From Diphasiastrum complanatum (taxonomy: Eukaryota > Streptophyta > Lycopodiopsida > Lycopodiales > Lycopodiaceae), in NCBI GenBank assembly GCA_029204225.1, contig CM055097.1:71533952-71597951 (forward strand): a stretch of 64,000 nucleotides of DNA, given 5' to 3'. A model generated the notes under the pieces. That model was not told the DNA's origin. It saw only the letters and a list, made by a program, of their open reading frames with translations, and searched no databases. Both the position numbers and the translations under genes were made by a program. Of the stretch, positions 48,443-59,862 are shown piece after piece. Numbering within the stretch: the first letter of the stretch is position 1; every line of letters starts with the position of its first letter.

Positions 48443-48920
48443 TGTAAAGACCCTAAATGATTGCCCCTAAGATGATTATAGGAGAACACAATAAGAGAGA
48501 CTATGGAGCCAAACCGCCCAACCAATCCTAGATCAAAACTGGATCTAGCCTCCAAGCCATGCCATGTGAAGCAAGAGGAGAAGAGAGAAACTGGTAACTG
48601 AAACCCAATATGTCGACGGGAGAATCCCTACCTCGTTATATTTAGAGTAGAGTCCTATGCATGAAACCATGCAACCCCCATGTAGGTCAACTATAAATAG
48701 ATCACATCTCTTCATGCAGTCCTCTTGCCTATATCCGTCACACAGACATGCAATACTCCATACGTCTCAATTAGAGTGTCTGGGTCCTCTCAAGGTTATT
48801 AGTCACAAACTGGCCTTGACATGGAATTAAATCACGGCGTGAACAACAATCTCAAACACTAGAGGGCCGGTCTACCATATTAGGACTATTCCAGGTCCTT
48901 AACCGAATATGGCCATAACA
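48443..48920 (-). repeat. 5' LTR of the LARD element
   Basis: 478 bp, TGTTATGGCCATATTCGG on the minus strand at the outer edge, PBS at the inner edge. Confidence 0.93.
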
Positions 48921-48925
48921 GGCTT

Positions 48926-50200
48926 GCTCTTGAGAAGATGTCGATGTCGATGGAGTTTGATGTCAGGATGTCAACGAAGTCGATGACATGGACTTCGACG
49001 AAGTCGATCCTGCTTCTAGCCGTGATCAATAAATCTACATGGATCGGCATTTCTCACTCGGCCTTATAAAATATGGGATATATTAGATATTTTTTGACAA
49101 TTTTAGAGACTGTTACAAAAGTCTATTGCCTACTATCTAATAACGTGTCTAGCCACTTTAAGGGCGGACTGGGACTCTTTTCTATCCCAGTATTCTACAT
49201 CAAATTTGTAGAATTCTCTGACATACAAATGTTCACCCAATAATTCTATCACTAGTTTTCGTTCAAATTAGTTGGATTTTTGGTGTCAAAAATCCGCCTA
49301 GCATTGCCCTACCTCCACTGGGTAGTATGGTCCCCATACAGCAAGCCCAATATCTCTAGTTTCTTGGTTCTATAGTGACTTCATTTTTGGGATCAACACC
49401 CTTGCGTTGTGGGTGATGCTACAACTTCTTTTCGTCAGCTAGTTATTTGTGATAGCAGACACACCAACGTTGATTGATATTCTCCACTACTTCCGTCTTC
49501 TGAACTTGGTTCCTTCGTATCTGCAAAACAACCATCTCGTGCACATCCTTTGGCATATGCACCCTTTTTCCAACAGAATATGACAGTATGCCCATTTCTC
49601 AGTCCCATGCACAAGTGGGAATGTAGATGCAAATCTCATAGTTATACAAATGGATGCAGATTTTCAACAGTGTGTCTAATGTTTGAGAGTGTTGTGTTAC
49701 GTATATATATTGCTCGGCATGCTTTTGCCATCGCTGGTCTACATCAAGTCTGGTACTTAGCATCTCATAAACAAAAAGCTCACTTAATCAAGATAGGCAA
49801 ATGGCTTTGCTCTCATATATCAGAATTACTAGGAAGGATCCTTGTCCTTATAATCAGAAAATTTGACTATCACTCATATATGCAAAAGAAAACTAGTTGA
49901 CATGAATTTGGCTAAGGTTTTCACCCAAATATACAGATTCAAAACTCTAATCATTACTCTTCGGTGGATGCGATCACCCTGATACTTGATCGCGCATTTG
50001 TTTTTAAGAAACTGGTCCTACATCGGGGTGGGAGTTGTTCCGCACTATTTCCTTTCCTCCCGTTCGGATCGAACAAGTGGTAACAGAGCCTCTCGGCTCA
50101 CTAGTTTCGTCTCCTTCGTTCGTTCATTCCATTCATCCACCCGGTTCTATCGGTTGGTATCAGAGCACTAGTTAAGTAAACCGAGAGTCTATCTATTTCA
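48926..50200. other. Degenerate retroelement sequence with two PBS-like sites
   Basis: Minus strand 49632-49435 has FCWKKGAYAKGCARDGC, resembling one half of a CCHC knuckle (GHYAKGC with H read as A). Plus strand 50078-50089 TGGTAACAGAGC and 50155-50166 TGGTATCAGAGC are tRNA-Met PBS-like. The latter is perfect but not preceded by a convincing LTR end. Not resolved into one element. Confidence 0.4.
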
Positions 50201-50984
50201 GTTACTGTCAACATGTTTTCAAGGAGTGAAAAAACTTGTGACTAATCATGCAAGGTTAAGATCCTACAGCTATATATCCTCTGTCTCTTTTTTGTAAAAG
50301 GAATATACACAATATAACTACCAGAACTAGTGTAGCAGCTTAGTTATGAAAGTGCTCTTGCACATATCTGTTTATGGTGTTTTTGTTTTTGTCTCACATT
50401 GGTTTGTAGAAGCGTTTCTGTCAATGAGTACTATGTCAACTCCTCCTAAAAACTTGAATATGAACATCTCGTTAAGGGTCTTCCGCTCTTTTGATGTCTT
50501 ATTATGAAATTTGACGTATAGGGCCAAATCAACACCTGGTTCCATTTGCTTGTTTGGGTTGTACCACCATTTGCTTAATCTGAGGTTTGTTGGTCTATTC
50601 TGGTATCCCCATGGTGAAAGTAACCATTTTTGCAACCAATTTTTATAAAAACTGCAAGTCGTATTGTCTCATCCTTTTGGTGGTGGGCCATAACACTAAA
50701 TTAGTTCAAATTTTCACATGCCAGTCGAATGATCAGGGGATTATGAGCCACTTGAATTTTGGCTGATCTCTGGTGGTCGTTCGACATTCAAAGTCATGCC
50801 CACTTAATGGGAACTTCACTGGTGGTATGTATAAGATGCATGAATGAAACTAGTCAAAGAACTTCAGATATGAGACTATTTCTTTTCCCATAAGGGGGTA
50901 TGCTGGGATAGGTTCTCGTATGTTGGTTTTCTTCTAAGGTTCTTGGTTCTTTTCTTTTTCTTGATAGGCATGCTATTGTCCAGC

Positions 50985-51250
50985 TAGGGTAGCAGTTGTA
51001 GCTTTCGTGGCAACAAGTTCTGCTCGTAACTCTGCTATGGTCCTTTCTTGTTCTTTGAGGTATACTTTGTATCGGGCATTTTGTACTTTAGCATCTGTCT
51101 TCTTATCCTCATATTTCTGACAACAAGTTTTGACTTATTTGCTAAGACTCTTTATCTCACTCTGGTGTTTGATATTCTGGTTTTTCAGCTTCCAAATTTC
51201 TTCTTTATGTGCATGTTGATCCTTTTTGGCATGTTTTCTTCCCTTGGATA
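50985..51250 (-). pseudogene. Coiled-coil coding fragment, one stop
   Basis: Minus strand reads KDQHAHKEEIWKLKNQNIKH, EIKSLSK, a TAA, CCQKYEDKKTDAKVQNARYK and EQERTIAELRAELVATK: a heptad-rich, Lys/Glu-rich helix. No homologue recognised. Coiled coils occur in Gag of some plant LTR elements, so it may belong to the same wreck as 51650-51840. The stop suggests decay. Confidence 0.45.
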
Positions 51251-51649
51251 GTAGTGCTACTAGTGCATTTTTATCGGGCATAAATGATGCAGAAGTGTCA
51301 GGTTAATCCTATAAGTAACTTAACTAACAATAATTAGCCCGAATGCATTAGCCCATGCACAACATTACGAGCAAAACGAAGCGCAATTCATGACTCATTA
51401 AGTGATGTAACTACTATAAAAACTTGGGGTTTTTCTTTTGTTACCAACTCTACCAATTTCTCAATCCATTGAATCCCTTACAGAGTCTTGTGTTTAAGCA
51501 ACACCCAAAGTTCAACTACTGTTGTAATGTGCCCAATATTGGTTAGAGTTGGGGCACATCTAAGGTAATAATCGCCATAGGCTGGGTTTGCACATGCATC
51601 CATTCTACATGGGGTATTTGTTGCACACTAGGTCTCGTATGGTTGAAGC

Positions 51650-51842
51650 ATAGGGTGTTTATTATCCTTGATCTGGTACTCTCCGGTCATCCCTCTAATG
51701 AGTAACTTGGAATCTCCACGTATTCTCAAGTGTGGGATGTCTTTTTTCACTCTGAGGCTCTCATACTAGGCAGTGTTGCTCGTAAAGTGCTTTCCTAGAT
51801 ATATTCGAAGGCCGGCTATTTTGAATTCTACTCTATGTATAT
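51650..51842 (-). pseudogene. RNase H-like fragment (second RNase H of gypsy type)
   Basis: Minus strand has TA, a stop, then YESLRV...IPHLRIRGDSKLLI and MTGEYQIKDN, resembling the core TA.YE.L..GL..A...I..L.V.GDS.LVI.QV.GEY..K of plant-type RNase H found in Ty3-gypsy elements. A single stop replaces the residue before YES. Confidence 0.5.
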
Positions 51843-52192
51843 AGGACTGGAAGCAACCGATATGGCTTGTCATATGCTGAGTGGCTTCGGTGGCACTTGC
51901 CAAGTGTCACTCCGAAATTTGCTGCAAATCTCTTTGGAGTTGTTGCGGCTAAGGTTTCAGCCTTTTATTCGACATTGTTTTGTTATTTGAACATTCGAAC
52001 ATTCTTCAAATTTCATTCAAATGATTCCATGTTCTATCTGGGTATCTAATAGATATACATCTTAATTGCCACCATGTGATTGATGAGGTGACAAATTTTT
52101 TTGCCTTGTAGGAGCAACTCGAGACCAATTGTTTCATTGCCCGCCAAGTAGAGATGCTAAGGGCGGCCTAAAAAGAAGTTTGCCAATGGAAT
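51843..52192. other. Unassigned
   Basis: No recognisable feature besides a short plus-strand open frame at 51867-52049 without motif. Confidence 0.5.
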
Positions 52193-52970
52193 TGTCGCAA
52201 AATGTGGGGATGACTGGCAACGGAAGCTCGAAGCTTTGAGCGTAGGCGTGTGGAATCGGAAACGCAACAGTTAGCAGCAGAATATTCAAAATAAATGATT
52301 CATACAAAGTGCACAAATGAACAATATAGTAATGAGACGGAAAATTGCACTTTGATTAATATCAACAGTGAGTACAATGGCTTGAAGTGATAACTTCAGC
52401 TTGAATGTTGAGCGTGATTATGTTGGCTACAGAAAACTTTGATAATAAAAATCTTACTTACTTGATTCAGCTAGTAATATATACAAGTGTCTCAAAAAAT
52501 ATCTTACAAGCATTGAATGCTATTTACGCCAATCTTTATATATGTACAAAGTAGGTGACTGCCCTTGGGATATTTAGCTATCCAGCTATTTTTAGGGTTG
52601 ATGATAAGTTGGTGACGTCGATCTGCCATTGTTGCGAAAAACCCAAAAAATGCGAAGGTGCATGTGAACAGGGAAAGTATGCAAATCTAGAAGGTGCCCA
52701 AAAAAGACGAAGTAGAGAAATGCGAAAAACCCGAAGATAGGCATGATGAAACGGATTTCAAGGCATTTTGGTCACTATGTCACTTTTGTCCCAAAAGTGC
52801 GAAAAATGCGAAGAAGGCAAAAAAGGCGAAGGTGCCTTAAGAAAATGTTTTAAGGCAAAAACAAAGATTGCGAAAAATGCGAAAGTCCGAAAATATGTAG
52901 TCGGCCTTCGGCTGTTTTGAGGATGCTCATTATTTGAACGATTGTTAAGGCTGAGCATTAAAATCTAACA
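52193..52970 (-). mobile_element. Solo LTR, same copia family as 492-1291
   Basis: 778 bp. On the plus strand it begins TGTCGCAAAATG and ends AATCTAACA. It shares GCGTAGGCGTGT, AACGCAACAGTTAGCAGCAG, CAACAGTGAGTACAATGGCT and TCGGCCTTCGG with the LTR at 492-1291. Neither side has a PBS or coding. Flanks GGAAT (52188-52192) and GGAAA (52971-52975) match in 4 of 5 bases, a probable TSD with one change. Results from LTR-LTR recombination. Confidence 0.85.
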
Positions 52971-53272
52971 GGAAATGGATGAATCAACCTGCAACAATGC
53001 ATTAACACTAACTCGCAAAAAACCGAAAGATGGGCCAAGGCACACAAATGGTTGGTGATAAAAAGGAGCAAGCGCTAGGCAATAGTTTGTATCCGGCCTT
53101 TGTGAAAATTTTCCGACCAAATAAGTCATCTTTATGACCAAACACACCTAGTGGTCACGTTACCATCACATTTGGTAGGCGTGTCAAAAAAGTCATCTTA
53201 GTTGGCCACACAAGGCTTGTGGTCACGTGGCAAATGTAATTAGCAGGTGACCGGGTCGTCCCCCCCCCCCGG

Positions 53273-53316
<44 letters not shown>

Positions 53317-53621
53317 ACACACCTGCTGAGGCTCTCTCTCTGTCTATTCTTTTTCGCGAAGGATGAAAGCAAATATGTGGCGATCAGGTGAAGAAGATCG
53401 AGAGAACGCGTTCGATCCAGATTTATTCTTTATTTTGGTAGATCCATATTCGTATGCGAGCAGAAGCGGCATTCTCGTGAAAAACAAATAAGTGTTAGCA
53501 AAACCCTGCTTATTTCGATGCTTCTTGTGATCAGTTTGGATTGAAAAATTTAGTATTATCAATCGTCGAAGAGGGTATTATCTGAGGAAAATCTTGGAGA
53601 TCTGCCCAAAACGTCTACGAT
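52971..53621 (+). promoter_or_regulatory. YIP4 upstream region and 5' UTR
   Basis: Holds a C tract (53250-53268) passing into a CT microsatellite (53276-53313) some 310 bp upstream of the ATG. CT-rich tracts (Y patches) near starts are common in plants, but this one is a plain microsatellite. No TATA box was fixed. Confidence 0.4.
53276..53314. repeat. Poly(C)-(CT)n microsatellite
   Basis: About 18 CT units preceded by a C run at 53258-53268. Confidence 0.92.
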
Positions 53622-56600
53622 ATGACAGATTCGGAAAATATCCCTCTGCATTTTTCTTCACAGTCTGACATCGACGAAATTGAGAATCTTCTTCACATTA
53701 GTGTTGATCCTGTTCCCCTCGCTGCAGGGGCAGGAAAGCCTTCTAGCGCCCCTCCGGCCACCATTCCAGTCTCGTCCTCTCCACCATTACCACCACCTCA
53801 GCAACCCCCCAGATCTGTTGATGCCTCCACTTCAGCGGCATCATCAGGCTTAACGGGATTCGGCCCTGCTCATACAACCCTCACTGAGCCTGTTTGGGCC
53901 ACCCTTAAAAGAGATCTATTACAGGTGGTGAACAATCTGAGAACTGTTGTGTTTCCGAACCCGTATCGAAAGGATTCCGATGTTGCACTGCGAGATTGGG
54001 ACTTGTGGGGACCCTTCTTCTTTGTCATCTTTCTGGCCTTCATCCTCTCATACTCTGCAGCTGCTGATAGGGTACATCCGCTTATCTCTTTGGATTTCGA
54101 AAGGCATTCTAACTATGAATTCTTTTTGCTACTTTTTTTAAGGTTATTCTTCTTCAGGCTACGGTAGCTTTCTTTATGTTGATGTGGACAATCTAGTTTC
54201 AAGCCTACTAGTTTCCAACCCTAAATTTTTGATACTCCATTTAGGTTTGATGTGTTTGTTCTATTGTCCGCCAGCAATTCTGGTTCCTTGATCTTGGTTT
54301 CTCTGATCATCTGTTCCCTTGTTTCATGAAGCAGTGATTATTAAAACTGCAATGAAATTGCATCTACTAGGAAATTGCTGAATTGATTTTGCTTGCACCA
54401 TCATATTTCATTTTTTATGGGTTTTAATTCATTGATACCGTGTTGGTAGTTCGTGTTGAACATGAATGGCACTGCATTGTTGCAAATTGCAATAATGCTT
54501 CCAAGAAAATAGATCTGTTACCTTTGCGCGCACGGGAGGAACGTATATGTTCTGTATATGGGCCTGCATATCTGCAAACTGAGTCGGAATTGTGCTTGTA
54601 ACAAACATGTTACCTGGCCTCTTAAAAAATCTAGAAAACTGAGAATGAGCAAGGTGAAGCACCACAAGAACATGTATAATTATACAATTTGAATCAAAAC
54701 AAGCTAATATGAAAAAAGTGAAAGAAAAGCAATAAAAAATACTTTCCGGTAAAGATCGTATGTATTTCCTGAATGTATATTGTAGTGTATGGGTATGGCA
54801 AACATGGGACATACTTCAAATACTGGTAGGAGCATACAATGTGTACGGGTAGGTGATAGGGAACTACAGTGACAACATGGGATATTTTCATAAAAGTAGA
54901 TGTATTCATTCAAATGCCTCTTGCAAAAGGTTTATCAAAGGACAAAACTTAACTATTTTATTGGAGTATGAAAGATGGGTGGAACAAACGTTTTGTGCGT
55001 TGGAGATGATTTTGCCATGGTACGAAAAGGACTTAAATGTTGTAATGCATCATTTGTGATAGAATTTTGGTTTAATGTCATCGTTTGCTCTATGTTTGGA
55101 TGATAATGACTTGGAAAGTTGTGGAGAGTGTGCTTCAACACTTTGTGAACTATCACCCACATATGACAGTACAAATGAAGACCACAACCATGATGTCTTC
55201 CTATTTGTTATCTTCAAAAGCTTTTGGTATGTTTTCAAGCTCCATGTGTCTTTCAATTGTTGTCTTTGTGGCATCTCAATGGATCATTTCTTTCAAGGCT
55301 TTAAAAGTATACAATATCCTGAAGGTGATTATTTGCAAGTTCTACTTCGATGGATTGATTTATTTTTGAGCTATTGTTATTCATATGGAGGGATTGCCTT
55401 GCGATCACTATCACTTAGAGGTAGGTTAGTTGTCAATTAGTGTTTCAACAACCATGATATACATATCATTCACGAACTCCAGCTTTTTATTTGGATTATT
55501 CTAATCTGCAAAATTTGAAAGTTTTAACACTAAATACGTGTGTGCGTGCATGCACACACATATGCATGATCTATAAAATTGAAAGATACATCTCTAATGC
55601 TGATTTTTGCCATTAAAACCAATTCAATGTAGCTTGAGTTAGGTTAAGCTACTTACATTTGTCATGATTAGATTTGGTGAGTGACACATCTCCTTGTGTT
55701 GTCATGAGAGCTAGTGACCAATCAAAAAGCTAGAATCTCTCAAAATGGTCCAATCAAGATTAAGGCCTCATATGTCACTCAACCAATAGGATTTTTAGGA
55801 GGGAAAGAAGGGGTCCAATCAGCTTACACTCCCCTCTACCTCGAGTAGCTAACATATAGGAGATCAATCTACTTGTATTGTAAGGTTTTTAGATTTATGA
55901 GATTTCTACACTATTTTGAGTCAAATTGGTTTTCTCTCTCTACTTGAGTTTTTGAGTGATATTTGAGATTTGGCAATTTGTGACTATTCTACATTCTCTC
56001 TCTACTCGAGGCTCCATAGTGAGATTCTCTCTCTACTCGAGAGCAAGAAGTTTTTGTACTTAGTGTTTTTCAAGTACCTCTTCCACACGTGTATATGTAC
56101 TTGCTTGATGATTGTATGCATGTAGTATTGTGTCTTTGCCTTAGTTTTTTGAGATAGATCTTGATTATCAATCTATGCTTGATCTAAAGTGCTTCACATG
56201 GAGAAGGGACAAAGAGAGCGTCCATAAATAATGAGCTCCTAACACTGCATAAAAACTCTAGAAGTATTGAAGACCATAACTTTGGTCTTTGCAATGTTCA
56301 CACCTAACTTCCATCTCGTGCAAAAGGTTTATAGACAATCCAATTGTTTTTGTGAACCACCCTCTCTAGTCAAGTAGACTAGAACCACATCATCGACATA
56401 AAGAAGAATGGCAAAATATCTCCTAGTTTGCAACCAGATCCACCACACTATGAGATGGCCCTCTCCAACTCATCAATATATAATCCATAGAGAGTAGTTG
56501 AAAGAGAGCGGTTGCTTCACCCCAATGGTGCCCCAAATTTGCTTAGAAATACCACTCTCATGTCGAAAACAACCCACAATTCTCTCATGATGTGCTATCA

Positions 56601-58328
56601 CAACCAAGATAATGTCCGTGGAAAAACCAAGATAAGAAGTCTATGTGTGAGCAAGGAAGGTGGGGCAGAGTCAAAGGCTTTTTTGAAATCCACAAAACAA
56701 TAGTAAGCTCGCTCTTTCCTATATCTAGCCTCCTCGATGAGAACCTAAGGAGTGAAGATATGGTTAGTAGTAGAGTAGTGGGCTCTAATTCGTACCTGGT
56801 CCAGAGCATATACGTCTCTTGATCTCAGCCTCCCTTGACTAAGGGATAGTACCATACATAACTTCACAAGAACGTGGTCAATCATGATATTGCTATAGTT
56901 ACTAGAAATCAAGGAGTCACCATTTTTGTGAATACGGTGGATAATATTTATTCACCATGATGATGGGAAGCCAGATAAAATATCACGATTGAGAGAGTGG
57001 CCAAGATTCGAGACATTAAGTCAACAACATGGATCAATAGCTCAGACTCAAGGTCCTCGATGTCTCTCACCATACGGGAAATATAGCGTGCATGCTCGTT
57101 GACTTCATGAGCGAGTAAAGACACTCTGTATAAACAAGCGACTCCACTAGAGCCGTGTCCACTCATTGATCTAGTCTCTAGCCTATATATTGAAACACCC
57201 CATCTATATCCTGAGAAAGTGGGTAGTCCTATATCTTGAGTCATGAATCTCCATGAAAAGCAGGAAATCATGTCCGGGGATGGAATCAATTAGGTCACCA
57301 ACGATGGACGATGAGTGTATACCATCATAGTAGTTCCATACTCCAATCTGAATGTGGTGTGAGATGGAGCCCCCAGATGCTCCCTAGCCCAAAGCCCCCA
57401 ACTCCCTAGCACAAGGAACTCCTATGATACCGTGTACGACCATCACGATAGATTTCTAGTTTGCAAGACTCATGAGCTCTTGGAAGGCTTTACATCTTTC
57501 CTCAACCTGAATATATGTCATCGTCATATAGATGGTAGTACCCCGCAATTTGGCTCTACAATGTAAAGCTTCTTTGCAGTCCTTAATAGAGGCAAAGTGA
57601 ATAATAAATGTAGCTATGCCCCTCATGGTTCTCCAGGCCGTGTAAAATCCCTCAGTATGATGATCCAGTCTGGTCTGGAAACTAATCCATCAAAGTGGGG
57701 GCTGTGCAGGCGCCTGCCTCCAGAGCTCGTCTTCTAAAAAGACTTCTGTTTTTGTTTGTTTTGGTGGAGGGGCTTGTGTGTTAAAGTTAAGTTTTTTGTC
57801 CTCTCTTCTCACATGGCCCCCTACAAAAAAACAAGCCGAGACTTGTCCCGCTTCCCCCTTCCTTCCAAAGTTCCATTTGGAATCCATTTCAAATGAAACT
57901 TGGGGGAAATCTTTTTCGGGAAATAGAGATTTATTTGTTTTTTTCTAAATCTCAGAACTTTTTTGTCATGGGAAGGGAGTATTGAAAGGCATGAGGGGAA
58001 CATCTTGGATTTCAAAATTAGAAGTTGGCCTTATCAAATGCATTACCTTGGCCCTATACTTCAACCTTTATTTCACCCTATTGATTATAGCTACTAACTA
58101 GGCTTAAACCCATCTTGGAACTATGGTTGCTAATGGCTTTACGGCCTTCAATGGACCGATTATGAGATGCAGGAACAGCAGTAGGAGGTATCCCCCCCCC
58201 CCAACTCACCAAGGTGGTGGCAGCAGTCAGCAGTGGCTCTAGCAAGAACAGGAGGAGCGCCTGCTGTTGCAGTAACAAGGAAAGACTGCCCGGGGGGGGG
58301 GGGGGGCTGACCCTAGTGCCCCATCTAG

Positions 58329-58388
<60 letters not shown>

Positions 58389-59247
58389 TGGAAGACATGA
58401 GACAAAATTAAACAAGAGGTCCTTAGGTCAAACACAAGTGCAAAGAAGGGAAGAGAGATATAGAGAAGAATAAACATAAGTAATTTGCCCTTTCCCTGGC
58501 ATAAGGATAATAAACTTATCCGTGTAGTTTTGGCGAATTGTATGTGCAGTCATGAGATGAATCCCCCTACTGATACAATGTTGTGAGCAAGTGAATAAAA
58601 GATAGTGCTCATTATCTCTGTCCCCTAAGCTTTAGTTTAGGCAGATGCAACGTTTGGGTCGAACAAGAGGTTCCCCAGAGCCATCTTTGATAAATGTTCC
58701 AATTATAATGTAAGGGTGATGTGACCCAAAGTGCATTCTGTACCTCCTGCTGTGATTTCCCTCGCTGCATTTCTCAGTTTGACCTTTTTCCATTGCTTTT
58801 CGAGCTGCCCCAGAAGACTTTGATAGGACCTGAAGTGTCACAACTACATGTATGGAGGCCTTTGACAAAAGTGCTGTTCTTGGAGGTGTAAGCATAGACA
58901 TGCTTTGATAATGTGAGTTGATGGGCTCATTTGTTCTACAAAGGCAAACTAATGGGAGATAGAAGAGTAGTTAAGAATTAAGCTCTTCTGAAACCACTTT
59001 CTGTTTTAAGCAATTTACGTCTGAGGGAAACTCAGGGAGCTGCGTTGATGTGCTGTGAAGATCATCATCAATGGTGATGTCCCATTTCCTCGGCAATGTC
59101 GTGGAGGCTGCATACCAACCATGTCTAGAAGATTTGGATGACAATGAAAGATAGTTTAGTTTCTGGTAGTTGCTGAAGATGCTTGAGGCAAACTATGGTT
59201 GTAACTTGTATGATTTCCCAGGATTTGAAGTGGGGGTTCAGCAAACT

Positions 59248-59318
<71 letters not shown>

Positions 59319-59862
59319 ATGATATTATTTGCTTTTGAGTTTGCAGGCCAAGGTCTTTGCCGTAGTTTTTGCTGTCCTGTCAGCTGGAGCCATTGTGCTT
59401 ACGTTGAATGTTGTGCTTCTGGTGAGTACTTATTGATTTAATTTAGGTTTGTCAAGGGGGTCTCTAGCTGCTGTGCTTTGACTTGGTGTAGGCTTTGTTA
59501 CAACTTGTGAAGATCAGTTATTTGTAGCAAGAATGGAAGTCGAGGTTGATTGTTCTTCTCTTAGCTCCAACATTCTTGTACTTATGAGTGTACTCTTACA
59601 GGGAGGCTCTATCATTTTCTTACAGAGCTTAAGTGTCTTGGGCTACTGCCTCTTCCCCTTGGATATTGGAGCCAGTATTTGCATGGCCAAGGATAATAAA
59701 ATTTTTAGGAGCATTATTGTGCTTCTTACAGTTGCTTGGAGCTCTTGGGCAGTGTATCCCTTTGTTAGCACAGCTGTTCCACCAAGCAGAAAAGCATTAG
59801 CTGTATATCCAGTACTTCTGTTATATGTGTCTATGGGCTTTCTGGTTCTGGCAAATAATTAG
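53622..59862 (+). CDS. YIP4: YIP4/YIPF6-type Yip1-domain membrane protein, 3 exons, 261 aa
   Basis: Golgi/TGN integral membrane protein of the Yip1 family. The Arabidopsis homologues YIP4a/b act with ECHIDNA in TGN secretion of wall material. Exons 53622-54071, 59347-59421 and 59602-59862 join at GT-AG sites in phase 0 (450+75+261 nt). Residues 1-85 are cytosolic and begin [20 protein letters not shown], the conserved [11 protein letters not shown] start of plant YIP4, then a Pro/Ser linker. Then [14 protein letters not shown] (86-99), [10 protein letters not shown] and DWDLWGPF (125-132). Five membrane spans: about 131-146, 152-174 ([20 protein letters not shown]), 178-201 ([18 protein letters not shown]), 209-229 and 240-258 ([15 protein letters not shown]). 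Stop TAG at 59860. Arabidopsis homologues are about 280 aa, so this looks complete. Intron 1 is 5275 bp and contains a LINE remnant; intron 2 is 180 bp. No defect seen. Confidence 0.94.
54072..56234. other. YIP4 intron 1, first part
   Basis: AT-rich intron without recognisable coding. TCTCTCTACTCGAG-type words recur at 55935-56045. Confidence 0.55.
56235..57665 (-). mobile_element. LINE remnant in YIP4 intron 1, same family as 13747-16900
   Basis: Minus-strand blocks: [20 protein letters not shown] (about 57150-57090, endonuclease region), [20 protein letters not shown] (matches the LINE in HIP intron 7 at 15287), [12 protein letters not shown] (RT motif A, about 56690), [10 protein letters not shown] (about 56490) and a degenerate YADD region near 56400. 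Upstream (57660-57300) is unassigned LINE leader or 5' sequence. Frames are broken many times. It is opposite to the host gene. Confidence 0.8.
58332..58385. repeat. (GA)n microsatellite
   Basis: About 26 GA units; G run at 58290-58307 just upstream. Confidence 0.96.
59249..59318. repeat. (GA)n microsatellite ending in poly(G)
   Basis: About 31 GA units then a seven-G run, ending about 28 bp before the acceptor of YIP4 exon 2. Confidence 0.96.

Larger units (their letters stand above)
42004..48920 (-). mobile_element. Non-coding LTR retrotransposon (LARD type), TSD GGCTT
   Basis: 6917 bp. LTRs at 42004-42549 and 48443-48920 open TGTAAAGACCCTAAA and close with CATAGCA/CATAACA on the plus strand. 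The 5-bp duplication GGCTT flanks the element (41999-42003 and 48921-48925). The PBS (minus TGGTATCAGAGC, 48441-48430) lies next to the right LTR, so the element is on the minus strand. A purine tract (minus AAGGAGAGAAAA, about 42560-42549) precedes the left, 3' LTR. The 5.9-kb interior contains no open frame with gag or pol similarity on either strand. It must be mobilised in trans by an autonomous element. Confidence 0.93.
57666..59346. other. YIP4 intron 1, last part
   Basis: Two AG microsatellites (58332-58385, 59249-59312), G and C runs at 58190-58310, no gene. Confidence 0.6.
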
